64,000 nucleotides of DNA from Buchnera aphidicola (Anoecia corni) (GTDB taxonomy: Bacteria; Pseudomonadota; Gammaproteobacteria; Enterobacterales; Enterobacteriaceae), in the NCBI RefSeq assembly GCF_964056675.1, contig NZ_OZ060371.1, positions 1 to 64,000 of the forward strand, in the 5' to 3' direction. Shown in pieces: positions 29,593 to 40,724 of this stretch. The position numbers and the translations under genes were made by a program. Position 1 is the first letter of the stretch. Each line of letters opens with the position of its first letter. Under the pieces are notes generated by a model. The model saw only the letters and a list, made by a program, of their open reading frames with translations. It was not told the DNA's origin and searched no databases.

Positions 29593-29741
29593 GTACAAAA
29601 TAATAAATAGTTATTAAATTTAATTACATACTAATTAGAGTTTATATTCTTAATTATTAAATAAATTTTTATATAAAAAATAAAACGTTACTATCAACGT
29701 TCTTATTAAGAAATAATAATTTTAATAAATAAAAAACGATA

Positions 29742-31319
29742 CTAGTGCCTAAAAGTTCTATCTTGAGTAAAAATCATAGATATATTACTTTTATTTGCTG
29801 CATGAATAACCTCATTATCCCTGATTGAACCTCCAGGTTGGATCATACAAGTTACACCGTTTCTAGCAGCTAAATTTACACAATCTTTGAATGGAAAAAA
29901 AGCATCTGAAGCTAAAACAATATTATTAAATTTAATATTTGTATTTTTCACTTTATTAATAGCTACTTTTACAGCATCTATTCTACTAGATTGCCCGGAA
30001 CCAATTCCGATTGTAGAATAGTCAGAAACACATACAATACCATTCGATTTTAAAAATTTACAAACTAACCAAGCAAATTTTGCATCTTTCATTTCTTTTT
30101 CACTTGGAATTCTTTTCGTAACTATATTCCATTTTTTATCCATATTTATATTTTTTTTTTCTTGTAATAATACTCCTCCATTAACTGATCTTATTTCAAA
30201 GAAATTATTTTTTTTAATTGGTATTTTATAAATTAATACCCTAATATTCTTTTTAGATGATAACATTTTTTTTGCAGAACAAGTAATTTCTGGAGCTAAT
30301 ATTCCTTCTACAAAAGAATTTTTTATTATTTTTGCAACAACTATTTCATCTAATAAACAGTTAAAAGCAATTATACTTCCAAAAGTCGATATAGGATCAC
30401 ATTTGTACGCTGAAGAATAAGCATGAACTGCAGACACACCTATTGATACACCACATGGAGAACCATGTTTAATAATAACACAAGCTGGTTCTTTAAAACT
30501 AGTAACGCATTCTAATGCTATGTCTCCATCATATATATTGTTATATGACAATTCTTTATTACCTGTAATCATATTCTTTTTACTCAAACTACAATCAGAT
30601 GAATAAAAAGAATATAAAGCTGCTTTTTGATCTGGATTTTCTCCATAACGAAGATCATCTACTTTCTTAAGCTTTAAAAAAATATCTTCTTTAAAAACAC
30701 ATTTGTCTTTTTCACTCTTTAATACTATTTCTTTAAAAAACCTTGAAATATTTAATTCATAATCAGCAATATACTCAAAAGCTTTAGTAGCTAACTGTAT
30801 ATTAGTTGTTAAAGATACCTGATTATTTTTATAATCATCTATCTCTTTTATTACTTTACAATAATCATTTGGATCAACTACAACAGTAACAAATTTATAG
30901 TTTTTAGCTGCTGATCTAATCATAGCTGGACCACCTATATCTATTTTATCAACAACTGTATCTATAGTATGCTTAGGATTTAAAATTAAATTGTCTAAAG
31001 GTAAAAAATTTACAACAACTATATCGAATAATATCATTTCGTATTTTTTTAATGTGTTTTCATCTATTTTTCTTCTAGATAAAATCCCACCATGAATCAT
31101 CGGATGTAACGTTTTTACACGTCCATCCATAATCTCTGGAAAATGCGTATAATCCGTTAATTCTATTGAATGAATTCCAGATTGTTGTAATTTTTGATAT
31201 GTTCCTGTAGTTGTATAAATGATATAATTTCTTTTTTTTAATTCTTGACAAAATTTTACTATGTTTAATTTATTAAATACACTGACTAAAGCATTTCTTT
31301 TTTTTTTTAAATCAATCAT
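29742..31319 (-). CDS. purH: Bifunctional AICAR transformylase / IMP cyclohydrolase
   Basis: PurH performs the last two steps to IMP. The N-terminal IMP cyclohydrolase has the MGS-like domain with MDGRVKTLHPMIHGGIL. The C-terminal transformylase has CVIIKHGSPCGVSIG with the catalytic Lys-His pair, and ends in PGGSIRDNEVI...TFRH like E. coli. The length is 525 aa (529 in E. coli). In symbionts AICAR is also a by-product of histidine synthesis, so PurH can recycle it even without the early purine steps. It follows hupA on the same strand, and purD is absent. Confidence 0.97.
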   Translation of the reverse strand: MIDLKKKRNALVSVFNKLNIVKFCQELKKRNYIIYTTTGTYQKLQQSGIHSIELTDYTHFPEIMDGRVKTLHPMIHGGILSRRKIDENTLKKYEMILFDIVVVNFLPLDNLILNPKHTIDTVVDKIDIGGPAMIRSAAKNYKFVTVVVDPNDYCKVIKEIDDYKNNQVSLTTNIQLATKAFEYIADYELNISRFFKEIVLKSEKDKCVFKEDIFLKLKKVDDLRYGENPDQKAALYSFYSSDCSLSKKNMITGNKELSYNNIYDGDIALECVTSFKEPACVIIKHGSPCGVSIGVSAVHAYSSAYKCDPISTFGSIIAFNCLLDEIVVAKIIKNSFVEGILAPEITCSAKKMLSSKKNIRVLIYKIPIKKNNFFEIRSVNGGVLLQEKKNINMDKKWNIVTKRIPSEKEMKDAKFAWLVCKFLKSNGIVCVSDYSTIGIGSGQSSRIDAVKVAINKVKNTNIKFNNIVLASDAFFPFKDCVNLAARNGVTCMIQPGGSIRDNEVIHAANKSNISMIFTQDRTFRH

Positions 31320-31520
31320 TATAGTTCTAATAAACCTCGAATATTGTATTAATTTATTTTTTTTAAAATTAAATATTTTATTGAATAATAATATTTGTAT
31401 ATTTTAGTGTTATATATTAAAAAATATGATTTTTGATTTAACCTGCTCATTTAAAATAAAACAAAAATTAAATAGTAAATTCTTAAAAACCGTATATATA
31501 TAAAACATATTTATATAAAT

Positions 31521-31793
31521 TTATTTTATAGCTATTTTAAAAGCTTTTCCTGAAATAAAAGTAGGTACTTTCGTTGCTGCAATATTTATTTTTTCTCCTG
31601 TTTGCGGGTTTCTACCAATTCTAGCTGCTCTATTATGCACTTTAAAAGTACCAAAACCTGCTATTTGAACATTTTTACCATTTTTTAAAGAAAAAACAAT
31701 AGTTTTTAACATAGATTCTAAAATTTTTTTTACCTGTACTTTAGATACATTTGTCTCTTCTGCAATAGAACTTGTTAATTGAGTTTTATTCAT
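31521..31793 (-). CDS. hupA: DNA-binding protein HU
   Basis: HU is the histone-like dimer that bends and compacts DNA and supports initiation at oriC. The 90-aa product has the family pattern, including GFGTFKVHNRAARIGRNPQTG with the DNA-intercalating RNPQTG arm, and full length. GAGGAGTAAAAG before the start is a strong ribosome-binding site. It lies between rpoC (upstream) and purH (downstream). Single HU subunit genes usually make homodimers. Confidence 0.97.
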   Translation of the reverse strand: MNKTQLTSSIAEETNVSKVQVKKILESMLKTIVFSLKNGKNVQIAGFGTFKVHNRAARIGRNPQTGEKINIAATKVPTFISGKAFKIAIK

Positions 31794-32125
31794 AACCTTT
31801 TACTCCTCAATACTATATTTTTAATTAATAATTTAAAATTTAATTAAATCATTTCTTTTCTTTTAAAATACACAATAAATATTATTTATTTTTATTTTTT
31901 GTTTTACGATTTTTTTATAAAAATATTGTGTTTTCTTTGCTATAAAATAAATGTTTTTATACAATAAATTTGATTATACGTTACTAATATACTTATACAA
32001 CTTAATAAAGTTATCAAACTGACAGTACTATTTTTCTATTTTAAATAAAAATAAATATATATTTTTTTATACTTAAAAATGTTATATACATCTTATATTA
32101 ATTTAAAAATGTGAAAGAATACTTT
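31794..32125. other. Intergenic region between hupA and rpoC
   Basis: These 332 bases hold the end of the rpoBC operon and the hupA leader with its strong Shine-Dalgarno near 31800-31806. No further gene and no strong terminator is visible; only a short 5-bp palindrome around 31999-32012. Confidence 0.55.
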
Positions 32126-35100
32126 TTATTTTTTTAAGGTTGCATTTAACATTTCTGATAAATTAGCAGATGCTTCTTCTACACTTATATGTAAAGAAAC
32201 AGATTTTTTACTATTCTTTTCTAATTTTTTCTTTTTATCTAATCTCTCCTTATGATATGCATATCCAGTTCCAGCTGGAATTAATCTTCCAACAATTACA
32301 TTTTCTTTTAAACCTCTTAATTCATCTTTCTTCCCAGCAACAGCTGATTCTGTTAAAACACGTGTTGTTTCTTGAAAAGAAGCCGCTGATATAAAAGATT
32401 CTGTAGCTAATGATGCTTTTGTAATTCCTAGTAAATTTCTAGAAAAAGAAATAATTTTTTTACACTGTTTTTTTAACTTTCTATTCTCTATTTTTATTCT
32501 AGAATATTCAACCTGTTCTCCTTTTAAAAAATCAGATTCTCCATTATCTATAATGGTTGCTTTTCTCAACATTTGACGGACTATAACTTCAATATGTTTG
32601 TCATTTATTTTAACACCTTGTAATCTATAGACTTCTTGTACTTCATTAACTATATATTGAGTTACCGATTGCACTCCTCTTAATCTTAAAATATCATGAG
32701 ATGATTCCGGACCATCAGATATGATGTCTCCTTTCTTTACTCTTTCACCTTCAAAAACATTTAACTGTCTCCATTTAGGTATCATTTCTTCATGTTTTTC
32801 ATCTAAATTTACCGATGTTATTATTAATCTTCTTTTACCTTTTGTTTCTTTTCCGAAAGATATAAAACCACTAATTTCAGCTAAAATTGCTAATTCTTTA
32901 GGTTTTCTTGCTTCAAAAAGATCAGCTACTCTAGGTAAACCTCCAGTAATATCTTTCGTTCCTCCTGATTCCTGCGGTATTCTAGCTAAAGTATCTCCTG
33001 AAGTAACATACGATTTATTATTTAACTGAATAATAGACTTTCCCGGTAAAAAATACTGTGCTGGAATATCTGTTCCAAATATAAATACGTCTTTATTATT
33101 TATATCTAAAATTTTTAAGGCAGGACGTAAATCTTTTCCTGTTAAAGGACGTTCAGAACTATCTAATACTACAATAGACGTCAATCCTGTTAATTCATCT
33201 GTTTGTCTAGTTATACTTTGACCATCAACTATATCTACAAATTGAACATATCCATTTACTTCAGTTATTACAGGTATAGTATGAGGATCCCATTTAGCAA
33301 TAACATCCCCAGAAACAACTGATTCTTTATTTCCTTTAAATAAAATTGCACCATAAGGAACTTTATAACTTTCTTTTACACAATTGAACTGATCAATTAT
33401 ATTAAGTTCTGCATTTCTAGATGTAATAATTATTTCATTGAAAGAATTTTTTACAAAACTAGAATAATGCAAATTTACTATTCCACTATGTTTTACTTGT
33501 ATACTAGATTCAGTCGCCGAACGTGACGCTGCTCCACCTATATGAAAGGTTCTCATTGTTAACTGAGTTCCTGGTTCTCCAATAGATTGAGCGGCTATTA
33601 CTCCAATTGCTTCTCCTTTTTTTACTAAAAATCCTCTAGCTAAATCTCTTCCATAACAATAAGCACAAATACCAAAATCAGTTTCACAATGTACTACTGA
33701 TCTTACTTTTACTTTATCTATAGATTTTTTTTCTAATAAATCACATATTTCTTCATTTAAAAGAGTATTTCTATGTACTAAAACCTGTAAAGAATTTGAT
33801 ATTAAAATGTCTTCAGCTATGACTCTTCCTAAAACTCTTTCCCTTAACGTTTCTTTTATTTCTCCTCCCTCTATAACAGGACTCATGATAATACCTTCGT
33901 AAGTACCACAATCATCTTCAGTAACTACTAAGTCTTGTGCTACATCTACTAATCTACGTGTTAAATAACCTGAATTTGCTGTTTTCAAAGCTGTATCAGC
34001 TAAACCTTTTCTCGCTCCATGAGTAGAAATAAAATATTGTAATACGTTTAATCCTTCTCGAAAATTTGCTATAATTGGAGTTTCTATAATAGATCCGTCA
34101 GGCTTAGCCATTAGTCCACGCATTCCTGCTAATTGTCTAATTTGAGCAGCAGAACCCCTAGCTCCAGAATCAGCCATCATAAAAATACTATTAAAAGATA
34201 TTTGATTGATTTCCTGGTTATTTTTATTTATAATTTTCTCACTTGATAAATTTTTCATCATAGCAATAGCTACTCTTTCATTCGCTGAAGCCCATATGTC
34301 AATAACCTTATTATATCTTTCGCCAGATGTAACTAAACCTGCTTGAAACTGATCCCTTATTTCCAATACTTCATTTTCTGCGTCTAGAATAATATTTTGT
34401 TTTTCTTTAGGAATAACCATATCGTCAATTCCAACAGATGCTCCAGAACGAGCAGCATAGAAAAAACCAGTATACATTATTTGATCAGCAAACTTTACTG
34501 TATCTTTTAATCCTAAAATACGGTAACAACTGTTTAACATTGCAGAAATTAGATTTTTTCCCAATGTTGTATTAACTGTAGAATAAGGTAATCCTCTAGG
34601 AACTATCATCCATAATATTGCTCTTCCTATAGTAGAATCATAAATAGTTGTTTTCTTTACAAATTTGTCTTTTTTATCTTTTGTATACTCAACAATTCTT
34701 ACTTTTACAGACGCATGTAGTTCAGCAGATCCTGTACTATAGGCTATTTCAGCTTCTTCTGGACCTGATAAAACCATTCCTTCTCCTATTCCATTTATTT
34801 TTTCTCTAGTCATATAGTACAATCCTAAGACAACGTCCTGAGAAGGAACTATAATAGGTTCTCCATTAGCAGGAGATAAAACATTATTAATAGACATCAT
34901 TAAAGAACGTGCTTCTAACTGAGAATCTTTTGTTAGTGGAACATGAACAGCCATTTGATCTCCATCAAAGTCTGCATTATACGCAGCACAAACTAAAGGA
35001 TGCAATTGTATAGCCTTTCCTTCTATTAAAATCGGTTCAAATGCTTGTATCCCAAGTCTATGTAGAGTTGGAGCTCTATTTAACAATACAGGATGTTCTT

Positions 35101-36349
35101 TTATTACCTCATCTAATATATCCCATACTTCTGGTTCTTCTCTTTCTACCATTTTTTTTGCTGCTTTTATAGTAGCAGCTAAATTTTTCTTTTCTAACTT
35201 TCCGTAAATAAAAGGCTTAAATAATTCTAACGCCATTTTTTTTGGTAAACCACATTGATTTAAATGCAAATAAGGTCCAACAGTAATTACTGATCTTCCT
35301 GAATAATCTACTCTTTTACCTAATAGATTTTGACGAAATCTTCCTTGTTTTCCCTTTATCATATCTGCTAAAGATTTTAACGGTCTTTTATTAGACCCTG
35401 TTATAGCTCTACCTCTTCTTCCATTATCTAATAACGCATCAACTGCTTCTTGAAGCATTCTTTTTTCATTTCTAACAATAATATCTGGAGCAGATAAATC
35501 TAACAATCGTTTTAAACGATTATTTCTGTTAATAACTCTTCTATATAAATCATTTAAATCTGAAGTAGCAAACCTTCCTCCATCTAATGGAACTAACGGT
35601 CTTAAATCAGGAGGAAGTACTGGTAATACAGTTAAAATCATCCATTCTGGTTTATTTTTTGATTTTATAAATGACTCTAATAACTTTATTCGCTTAGTAA
35701 TTTTTTTTCTTTTAGTTTCTGAATTTGTCTCACCAATTTCACTACGTAAATCTTTGCATACGGATAATAAATCCATTTTTCTTAATAAAGATTGTATAGC
35801 TTCAGCTCCCATATTCGCATAAAATTCATCACCAAATTCTTCTAAAGAATCTAAGTATTGTTCTTCACTCAAAATTTGTTTCTTTTTTAAAGAAGTAATA
35901 CCATTTTCAATTACCACATAAGACTCAAAATATAAAACTCTTTCAATATCTCTCAATGGCATATCCAATAAAAGACCTATTCGTGACGGAAGTGATTTCA
36001 AAAACCAAATATGTGCGATAGGAGAAGATAATTCAATATGCCCCATTCTATCTCGTCTAACTTTGCTTTGTGTAACTTCTACTCCACATTTTTCGCAAAT
36101 TACCCCACGGTGTTTTAAACGTTTGTACTTACCACATAAGCATTCATAGTCTTTTATAGGTCCAAATATTCTAGAACAAAAAAGACCATCTCTTTCCGGT
36201 TTAAACGTACGATAATTAATTGTTTCTGGTTTTTTGACTTCTCCAAAAGACCATGATCTAATAATATCTGGAGAAGATAGTGCTATTTTTATAGAATTGA
36301 ATTCTTCAACTTTAGTTTTAACCTTGAGAAATTTTAATAATTCTTTCAC
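32126..36349 (-). CDS. rpoC: RNA polymerase beta-prime subunit
   Basis: The beta-prime subunit holds the active-site magnesium in NADFDGDQMAVHVP. The N-terminal zinc cysteines are at 70, 72, 85 and 88, the same numbers as in E. coli. The second zinc site (CETDFG.CAYCYGRDLARG) and the trigger-loop region (MRTFHIGGAAS) are also present. The length of 1407 aa equals E. coli. It follows rpoB by 74 bases and is the last polymerase gene of the operon. Confidence 0.99.
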   Translation of the reverse strand: MKELLKFLKVKTKVEEFNSIKIALSSPDIIRSWSFGEVKKPETINYRTFKPERDGLFCSRIFGPIKDYECLCGKYKRLKHRGVICEKCGVEVTQSKVRRDRMGHIELSSPIAHIWFLKSLPSRIGLLLDMPLRDIERVLYFESYVVIENGITSLKKKQILSEEQYLDSLEEFGDEFYANMGAEAIQSLLRKMDLLSVCKDLRSEIGETNSETKRKKITKRIKLLESFIKSKNKPEWMILTVLPVLPPDLRPLVPLDGGRFATSDLNDLYRRVINRNNRLKRLLDLSAPDIIVRNEKRMLQEAVDALLDNGRRGRAITGSNKRPLKSLADMIKGKQGRFRQNLLGKRVDYSGRSVITVGPYLHLNQCGLPKKMALELFKPFIYGKLEKKNLAATIKAAKKMVEREEPEVWDILDEVIKEHPVLLNRAPTLHRLGIQAFEPILIEGKAIQLHPLVCAAYNADFDGDQMAVHVPLTKDSQLEARSLMMSINNVLSPANGEPIIVPSQDVVLGLYYMTREKINGIGEGMVLSGPEEAEIAYSTGSAELHASVKVRIVEYTKDKKDKFVKKTTIYDSTIGRAILWMIVPRGLPYSTVNTTLGKNLISAMLNSCYRILGLKDTVKFADQIMYTGFFYAARSGASVGIDDMVIPKEKQNIILDAENEVLEIRDQFQAGLVTSGERYNKVIDIWASANERVAIAMMKNLSSEKIINKNNQEINQISFNSIFMMADSGARGSAAQIRQLAGMRGLMAKPDGSIIETPIIANFREGLNVLQYFISTHGARKGLADTALKTANSGYLTRRLVDVAQDLVVTEDDCGTYEGIIMSPVIEGGEIKETLRERVLGRVIAEDILISNSLQVLVHRNTLLNEEICDLLEKKSIDKVKVRSVVHCETDFGICAYCYGRDLARGFLVKKGEAIGVIAAQSIGEPGTQLTMRTFHIGGAASRSATESSIQVKHSGIVNLHYSSFVKNSFNEIIITSRNAELNIIDQFNCVKESYKVPYGAILFKGNKESVVSGDVIAKWDPHTIPVITEVNGYVQFVDIVDGQSITRQTDELTGLTSIVVLDSSERPLTGKDLRPALKILDINNKDVFIFGTDIPAQYFLPGKSIIQLNNKSYVTSGDTLARIPQESGGTKDITGGLPRVADLFEARKPKELAILAEISGFISFGKETKGKRRLIITSVNLDEKHEEMIPKWRQLNVFEGERVKKGDIISDGPESSHDILRLRGVQSVTQYIVNEVQEVYRLQGVKINDKHIEVIVRQMLRKATIIDNGESDFLKGEQVEYSRIKIENRKLKKQCKKIISFSRNLLGITKASLATESFISAASFQETTRVLTESAVAGKKDELRGLKENVIVGRLIPAGTGYAYHKERLDKKKKLEKNSKKSVSLHISVEEASANLSEMLNATLKK

Positions 36350-36423
36350 TAATTAGCTCCTAATGGAGTAAAATATTTAAATAAAATAAACACAAAATAG
36401 ATTGTCCTAACAATTAAAAATAA

Positions 36424-39400
36424 CTATTCGTCTTCTAAATCAATATTTATACCTAACGATCTTATTTCTTTTAATAAAACATTAAAAGATTCAGGCATTC
36501 CTGGTTCCATGTTATAATTTCCATCTACTATATTTTTATACATTTTAGTTCTACCATTGACATCATCAGATTTTACTGTTAACATTTCTTGTAAGGTATG
36601 AGAGGCCCCATATGCTTCTAAAGCCCACACCTCCATTTCTCCAAATCTTTGACCACCAAACTGAGCTTTTCCTCCTAGCGGTTGTTGAGTTATTAAACTA
36701 TAAGAACCAGTAGAACGAGCATGCATTTTATCATCTACTAAATGATTTAACTTTAACATATACATATATCCAACTGTTACTGGACGTTCAAATTTATCCC
36801 CAGTTCTTCCATCAAATAAATCAATTTGACCAGAAGAAGGTAGATTTGTTAGCTGCAGCATTTCTTTAATTTCATTTTCTTTCGCCCCATCAAACACAGG
36901 ACTAGCAATAGGCATTCCGTTTTTTAGATTTTTTGCTAAACAAATCACTTCTTGATCAGTAAATTCTTTCAAATTTACTTTTTGCTGTACATTAGAACCT
37001 AAATCAAAAGCTTTTTGCATAAATTTACGCAAAAATTTAATTTTTTCTTTACGTTCTAACATTTTTTTTATTACTTCTCCTACTCCTTTAGCTGCTAATC
37101 CTAAGTGAGTTTCTAATATTTGACCTATATTCATCCTTGATGGCACTCCTAAAGGATTTAAAACTATGTCTACTGGAACTCCATGTTCATCATAAGGCAT
37201 ATCTTCAATAGGATTAATTTTTGAAACAACTCCTTTATTTCCATGTCTTCCAGCCATTTTGTCTCCAGGTTGGATTTGTCTTTTTACTGCTAAGTAAACT
37301 TTGACAATTTTTAATATTCCAGGAGCTAAATCGTCTCCCTGAATGATTTTACTACATTTTTCTTTCAATTTTTTTTTAAATTTATTTTTTAATTCAATAT
37401 ATTGAATAGATAAAGTCTTTATTTTTTCTTCTTCAGATTTATTTTTTAATTTAAATTGTAACCAACGTTCATATGGAATAGATTTGAGTTTATCCAGAGA
37501 TATACCTGAATTAATTAATACTTCTTTTACTTGATTAAATAAACTCAACTCAAAAATCTTCTTTTCTTCAGAAATATCTTTTTCAACTTGTTTCAACTGC
37601 ATTTTTTCTATTGATAAAGCACGTTTATCTTTTTCTATACCATCTCGAGTAAACACTTGAACATCAATAACAGTTCCAGAAATTCCATTAGGTACTCTTA
37701 AAGAAGAATCCTTTACATCAGATGCTTTTTCTCCAAAAATAGCGCGTAATAATTTTTCCTCAGGTGTTAATTGTGTTTCTCCTTTTGGCGTTACTTTTCC
37801 TATCAATATATCTCCGCCAGTAACTTCAGCTCCTATATATACTATTCCTGAAGAATCTAATTTTGATAAAGCAGACTCTCCTATATTAGGTATATCAGCC
37901 GTAATATCTTCAGGTCCTAATTTAGTATCTCTAGAAATACAACTTAACTCTTGAATATGAATAGTAGTAAACCTATCATCTTGTACTATTTTTTCCGAAA
38001 TTAAGATAGAATCTTCAAAATTGTATCCATTCCATGGCATAAATGCTACACGCATATTTTGACCTAATGCTAATTCCCCTAAATCTGTAGCAGGTCCATC
38101 AGCTAATACATCTCCTTTTTTTACCTTTTCACTTAAATTAATACATGGAGTTTGATTTATACACGTATTTTGATTAGATCTAGTGTATTTAGTTAAGTTA
38201 TAAATATCTATTCCTGATTCTCCTAAACTCATTTCTTCTTTTTTTACTCTAACAACAATTCGAGATGCATCAACATATTGAATTTTTCCACTTCTCTTAG
38301 CTACGACTGTAACTCCAGAATCAACTGCTACTGCACGTTCCATTCCTGTTCCAATAAGTGGTTTTTCTGTTACTAAAGTTGGAACAGCTTGACGTTGCAT
38401 ATTAGCTCCCATTAATGCTCGATTTGCATCATCATGCTCTAAAAAAGGAATTAATGACGCTCCAACAGATACAATTTGCTGTGTAGAAACATCCATATAT
38501 TCTACTTTTTTATAAAAAAATAAACCAGATTCTCCATGATAACGACAAGTAACTAATTCATCTATTAACCGTCCATCTTTATTTAAATTTGTATTAGCTT
38601 GAGCTATTATAAAATTACCTTCTTCAATAGCAGATAAATAAGTAATATCGTTTGTTACTATTCCACTTATAACTTTTCTATACGGCGTTTCTAAAAAACC
38701 ATATTTATTAGTTCTAGCATATACAGATAAAGAGTTTATTAAACCTATATTTGGACCTTCTGGGGTTTCTATAGGACAAACTCTTCCATAATGAGTTGGA
38801 TGAACATCTCTTACTTCAAAACCTGCTCTTTCTCTAGTTAAACCTCCGATTCCAAGAGCTGATATTCTTCTTTTATGCGTAATTTCAGATAAAGGATTAT
38901 TCTGATCCATGAATTGAGATAATTGACTAGTTCCAAAAAACTCTTTAATTGCAGCCGAAATAGGTTTTGCATTAATCATATCTTGAGGCATTAATGTATC
39001 TAAATCTCCTAAAGATAATCTTTCTTTTACAGCTCGTTCTACACGAACTAATCCTATTCTAAACTGGTTTTCCGCCATTTCTCCAACAGAACGAATTCTT
39101 CTATTTCCTAAGTGATCAATATCATCTACAACTCCTTTTCCATTTCTAATACTAATTATTTTTAATATAACATCAACAATATCTATTTTAGATAAAACAC
39201 TTTTTCCATCTATATCAACTCTGGATAAAGATCTGTTAAACTTCATTCTACCAACTGGTGATAAATCATATCTTTCTTCACAAAAAAACAAATTGTTAAA
39301 TAAAACTTCAGCCGCTTCTCTTGTAGGTGGTTCTCCTGGACGCATCATTCTGTAAATTTCTGTAAGAGCAGTATCTCTATTAATAGTATTATCAATTCGA

Positions 39401-40452
39401 AGAGTTTCTGATATATACGATCCATAATCTAAATCATTTGTAAATATCGTTTCAATTTCACTATATCCACTGTTCTTAATTTTTTCTATAATTTCTAAAG
39501 AAAGAATGGCATTTGCTTCAATAATAACATTATTAGAATTTTGATCTAAATATTCTTTTGCAAGAACTCGTCCTACTAAATACTCAACTGGAACTTCTAT
39601 ATAATCAATCTTATCTTGAATTAACATATTAATATGTCTGGTAGTAACTCGACTTCCTTTTTTTACATATATTTTTTCTTTTGCCTTTATATCAAATAAA
39701 GCTGTTTCCCCACGGAGTCTATTCGGTGATAAAATTAAAAAAAATTTATTTTCACGCATTTGATAAATATTTTTTTTAAAAAATATTTCTAATATTTGTT
39801 CTATATTATAATCTAAAGCTCGTAATAAAATAGTAACTGGAAATTTTCTTCTTCTATCAATTCTAACAAATAAATTATCTTTAGCATCAAATTCAAAATC
39901 TAACCAAGATCCTCGATAAGGAATTATACGAGCATTATATAGAACTTTCCCAGAAGAATGAGTTTTTCCTTTATCACTATCAAAAAAAACACCAGGACTA
40001 CGATGTAATTGCGATACTACAACTCGTTCAGTTCCATTAATAATAAACGTTCCATTACTTGTCATTAATGGAATTTCTCCCATATATACTTCTTGTTCTT
40101 TTATATCTTTAACTGTCGTTTGAGATGCTTCTTTCTCATAAATTATTAACCGTAGTTTAACTCGCAGAGGAGAAGAATATGTCATTCCTCTTGTTTGGCA
40201 TTCTTGTACATCAAAACTTGTATTATCTAAACGGTATTTAACATACTGTAATTCTGCATTACCACTATAACTTCTGATAGGGAACAAAGAACGAAAAGCA
40301 GATTCTAATCCGCATTCTCCATCAACATTTTGATTAATAAACTTTTTAAAAGAGTCCAACTGAATCGATAAAAGATAAGGAATATCTAATACTTTTGGTC
40401 TTTTTCCAAAATCTTTACGAATTCGTTTTTTTTCAGTATAGGAGTAAATCAT
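36424..40452 (-). CDS. rpoB: RNA polymerase beta subunit
   Basis: The beta subunit shares the active centre of RNA polymerase with beta-prime. The N-terminus (MIYSYTEKKRIRKDFGKRP) fixes the start by its match with E. coli. The rifampicin-region segment (FGTSQLSQFMDQNNPLSEITHKRR) and the GDKMAGRHGNKGVVSKI motif are intact. The length of 1342 aa equals E. coli. It is preceded by a conserved attenuator hairpin (40649-40674), as in E. coli. Confidence 0.99.
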   Translation of the reverse strand: MIYSYTEKKRIRKDFGKRPKVLDIPYLLSIQLDSFKKFINQNVDGECGLESAFRSLFPIRSYSGNAELQYVKYRLDNTSFDVQECQTRGMTYSSPLRVKLRLIIYEKEASQTTVKDIKEQEVYMGEIPLMTSNGTFIINGTERVVVSQLHRSPGVFFDSDKGKTHSSGKVLYNARIIPYRGSWLDFEFDAKDNLFVRIDRRRKFPVTILLRALDYNIEQILEIFFKKNIYQMRENKFFLILSPNRLRGETALFDIKAKEKIYVKKGSRVTTRHINMLIQDKIDYIEVPVEYLVGRVLAKEYLDQNSNNVIIEANAILSLEIIEKIKNSGYSEIETIFTNDLDYGSYISETLRIDNTINRDTALTEIYRMMRPGEPPTREAAEVLFNNLFFCEERYDLSPVGRMKFNRSLSRVDIDGKSVLSKIDIVDVILKIISIRNGKGVVDDIDHLGNRRIRSVGEMAENQFRIGLVRVERAVKERLSLGDLDTLMPQDMINAKPISAAIKEFFGTSQLSQFMDQNNPLSEITHKRRISALGIGGLTRERAGFEVRDVHPTHYGRVCPIETPEGPNIGLINSLSVYARTNKYGFLETPYRKVISGIVTNDITYLSAIEEGNFIIAQANTNLNKDGRLIDELVTCRYHGESGLFFYKKVEYMDVSTQQIVSVGASLIPFLEHDDANRALMGANMQRQAVPTLVTEKPLIGTGMERAVAVDSGVTVVAKRSGKIQYVDASRIVVRVKKEEMSLGESGIDIYNLTKYTRSNQNTCINQTPCINLSEKVKKGDVLADGPATDLGELALGQNMRVAFMPWNGYNFEDSILISEKIVQDDRFTTIHIQELSCISRDTKLGPEDITADIPNIGESALSKLDSSGIVYIGAEVTGGDILIGKVTPKGETQLTPEEKLLRAIFGEKASDVKDSSLRVPNGISGTVIDVQVFTRDGIEKDKRALSIEKMQLKQVEKDISEEKKIFELSLFNQVKEVLINSGISLDKLKSIPYERWLQFKLKNKSEEEKIKTLSIQYIELKNKFKKKLKEKCSKIIQGDDLAPGILKIVKVYLAVKRQIQPGDKMAGRHGNKGVVSKINPIEDMPYDEHGVPVDIVLNPLGVPSRMNIGQILETHLGLAAKGVGEVIKKMLERKEKIKFLRKFMQKAFDLGSNVQQKVNLKEFTDQEVICLAKNLKNGMPIASPVFDGAKENEIKEMLQLTNLPSSGQIDLFDGRTGDKFERPVTVGYMYMLKLNHLVDDKMHARSTGSYSLITQQPLGGKAQFGGQRFGEMEVWALEAYGASHTLQEMLTVKSDDVNGRTKMYKNIVDGNYNMEPGMPESFNVLLKEIRSLGINIDLEDE

Positions 40453-40642
40453 GAATTCCTCATCTAAATAATAACAATATTATATTTTTTATACTTAATT
40501 ATTAAAATAATTAAATTCTTATAAATAAAAACTATTATTAAAATAATAATAATAATATTTAACTACGCTACACTATTTTGCTTAATCATATAGACGTTAA
40601 AAACATTGAAAATAATACTATTTTCTTTGAATTAAGTTAATG

Positions 40643-40674
40643 TAAAAAAGCTGGTGACTTATTAATCACCAGCT
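40643..40674 (-). terminator. rplL-rpoB attenuator hairpin
   Basis: On the minus strand a 9-bp stem (40666-40674 pairing with 40649-40657, core AGCTGGTGA/TCACCAGCT) with an 8-base loop is followed by six T residues. It lies 50 bases after rplL and about 190 before rpoB. E. coli has, from memory, an almost identical hairpin at this place, a partial terminator that lowers rpoBC expression relative to the ribosomal proteins. It is strikingly GC-rich for this genome. Confidence 0.88.
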
Positions 40675-40724
40675 GCTAATAGAAACAAATTTAGCAAAAA
40701 TACCTGTTCCATAATTTTAAACAT

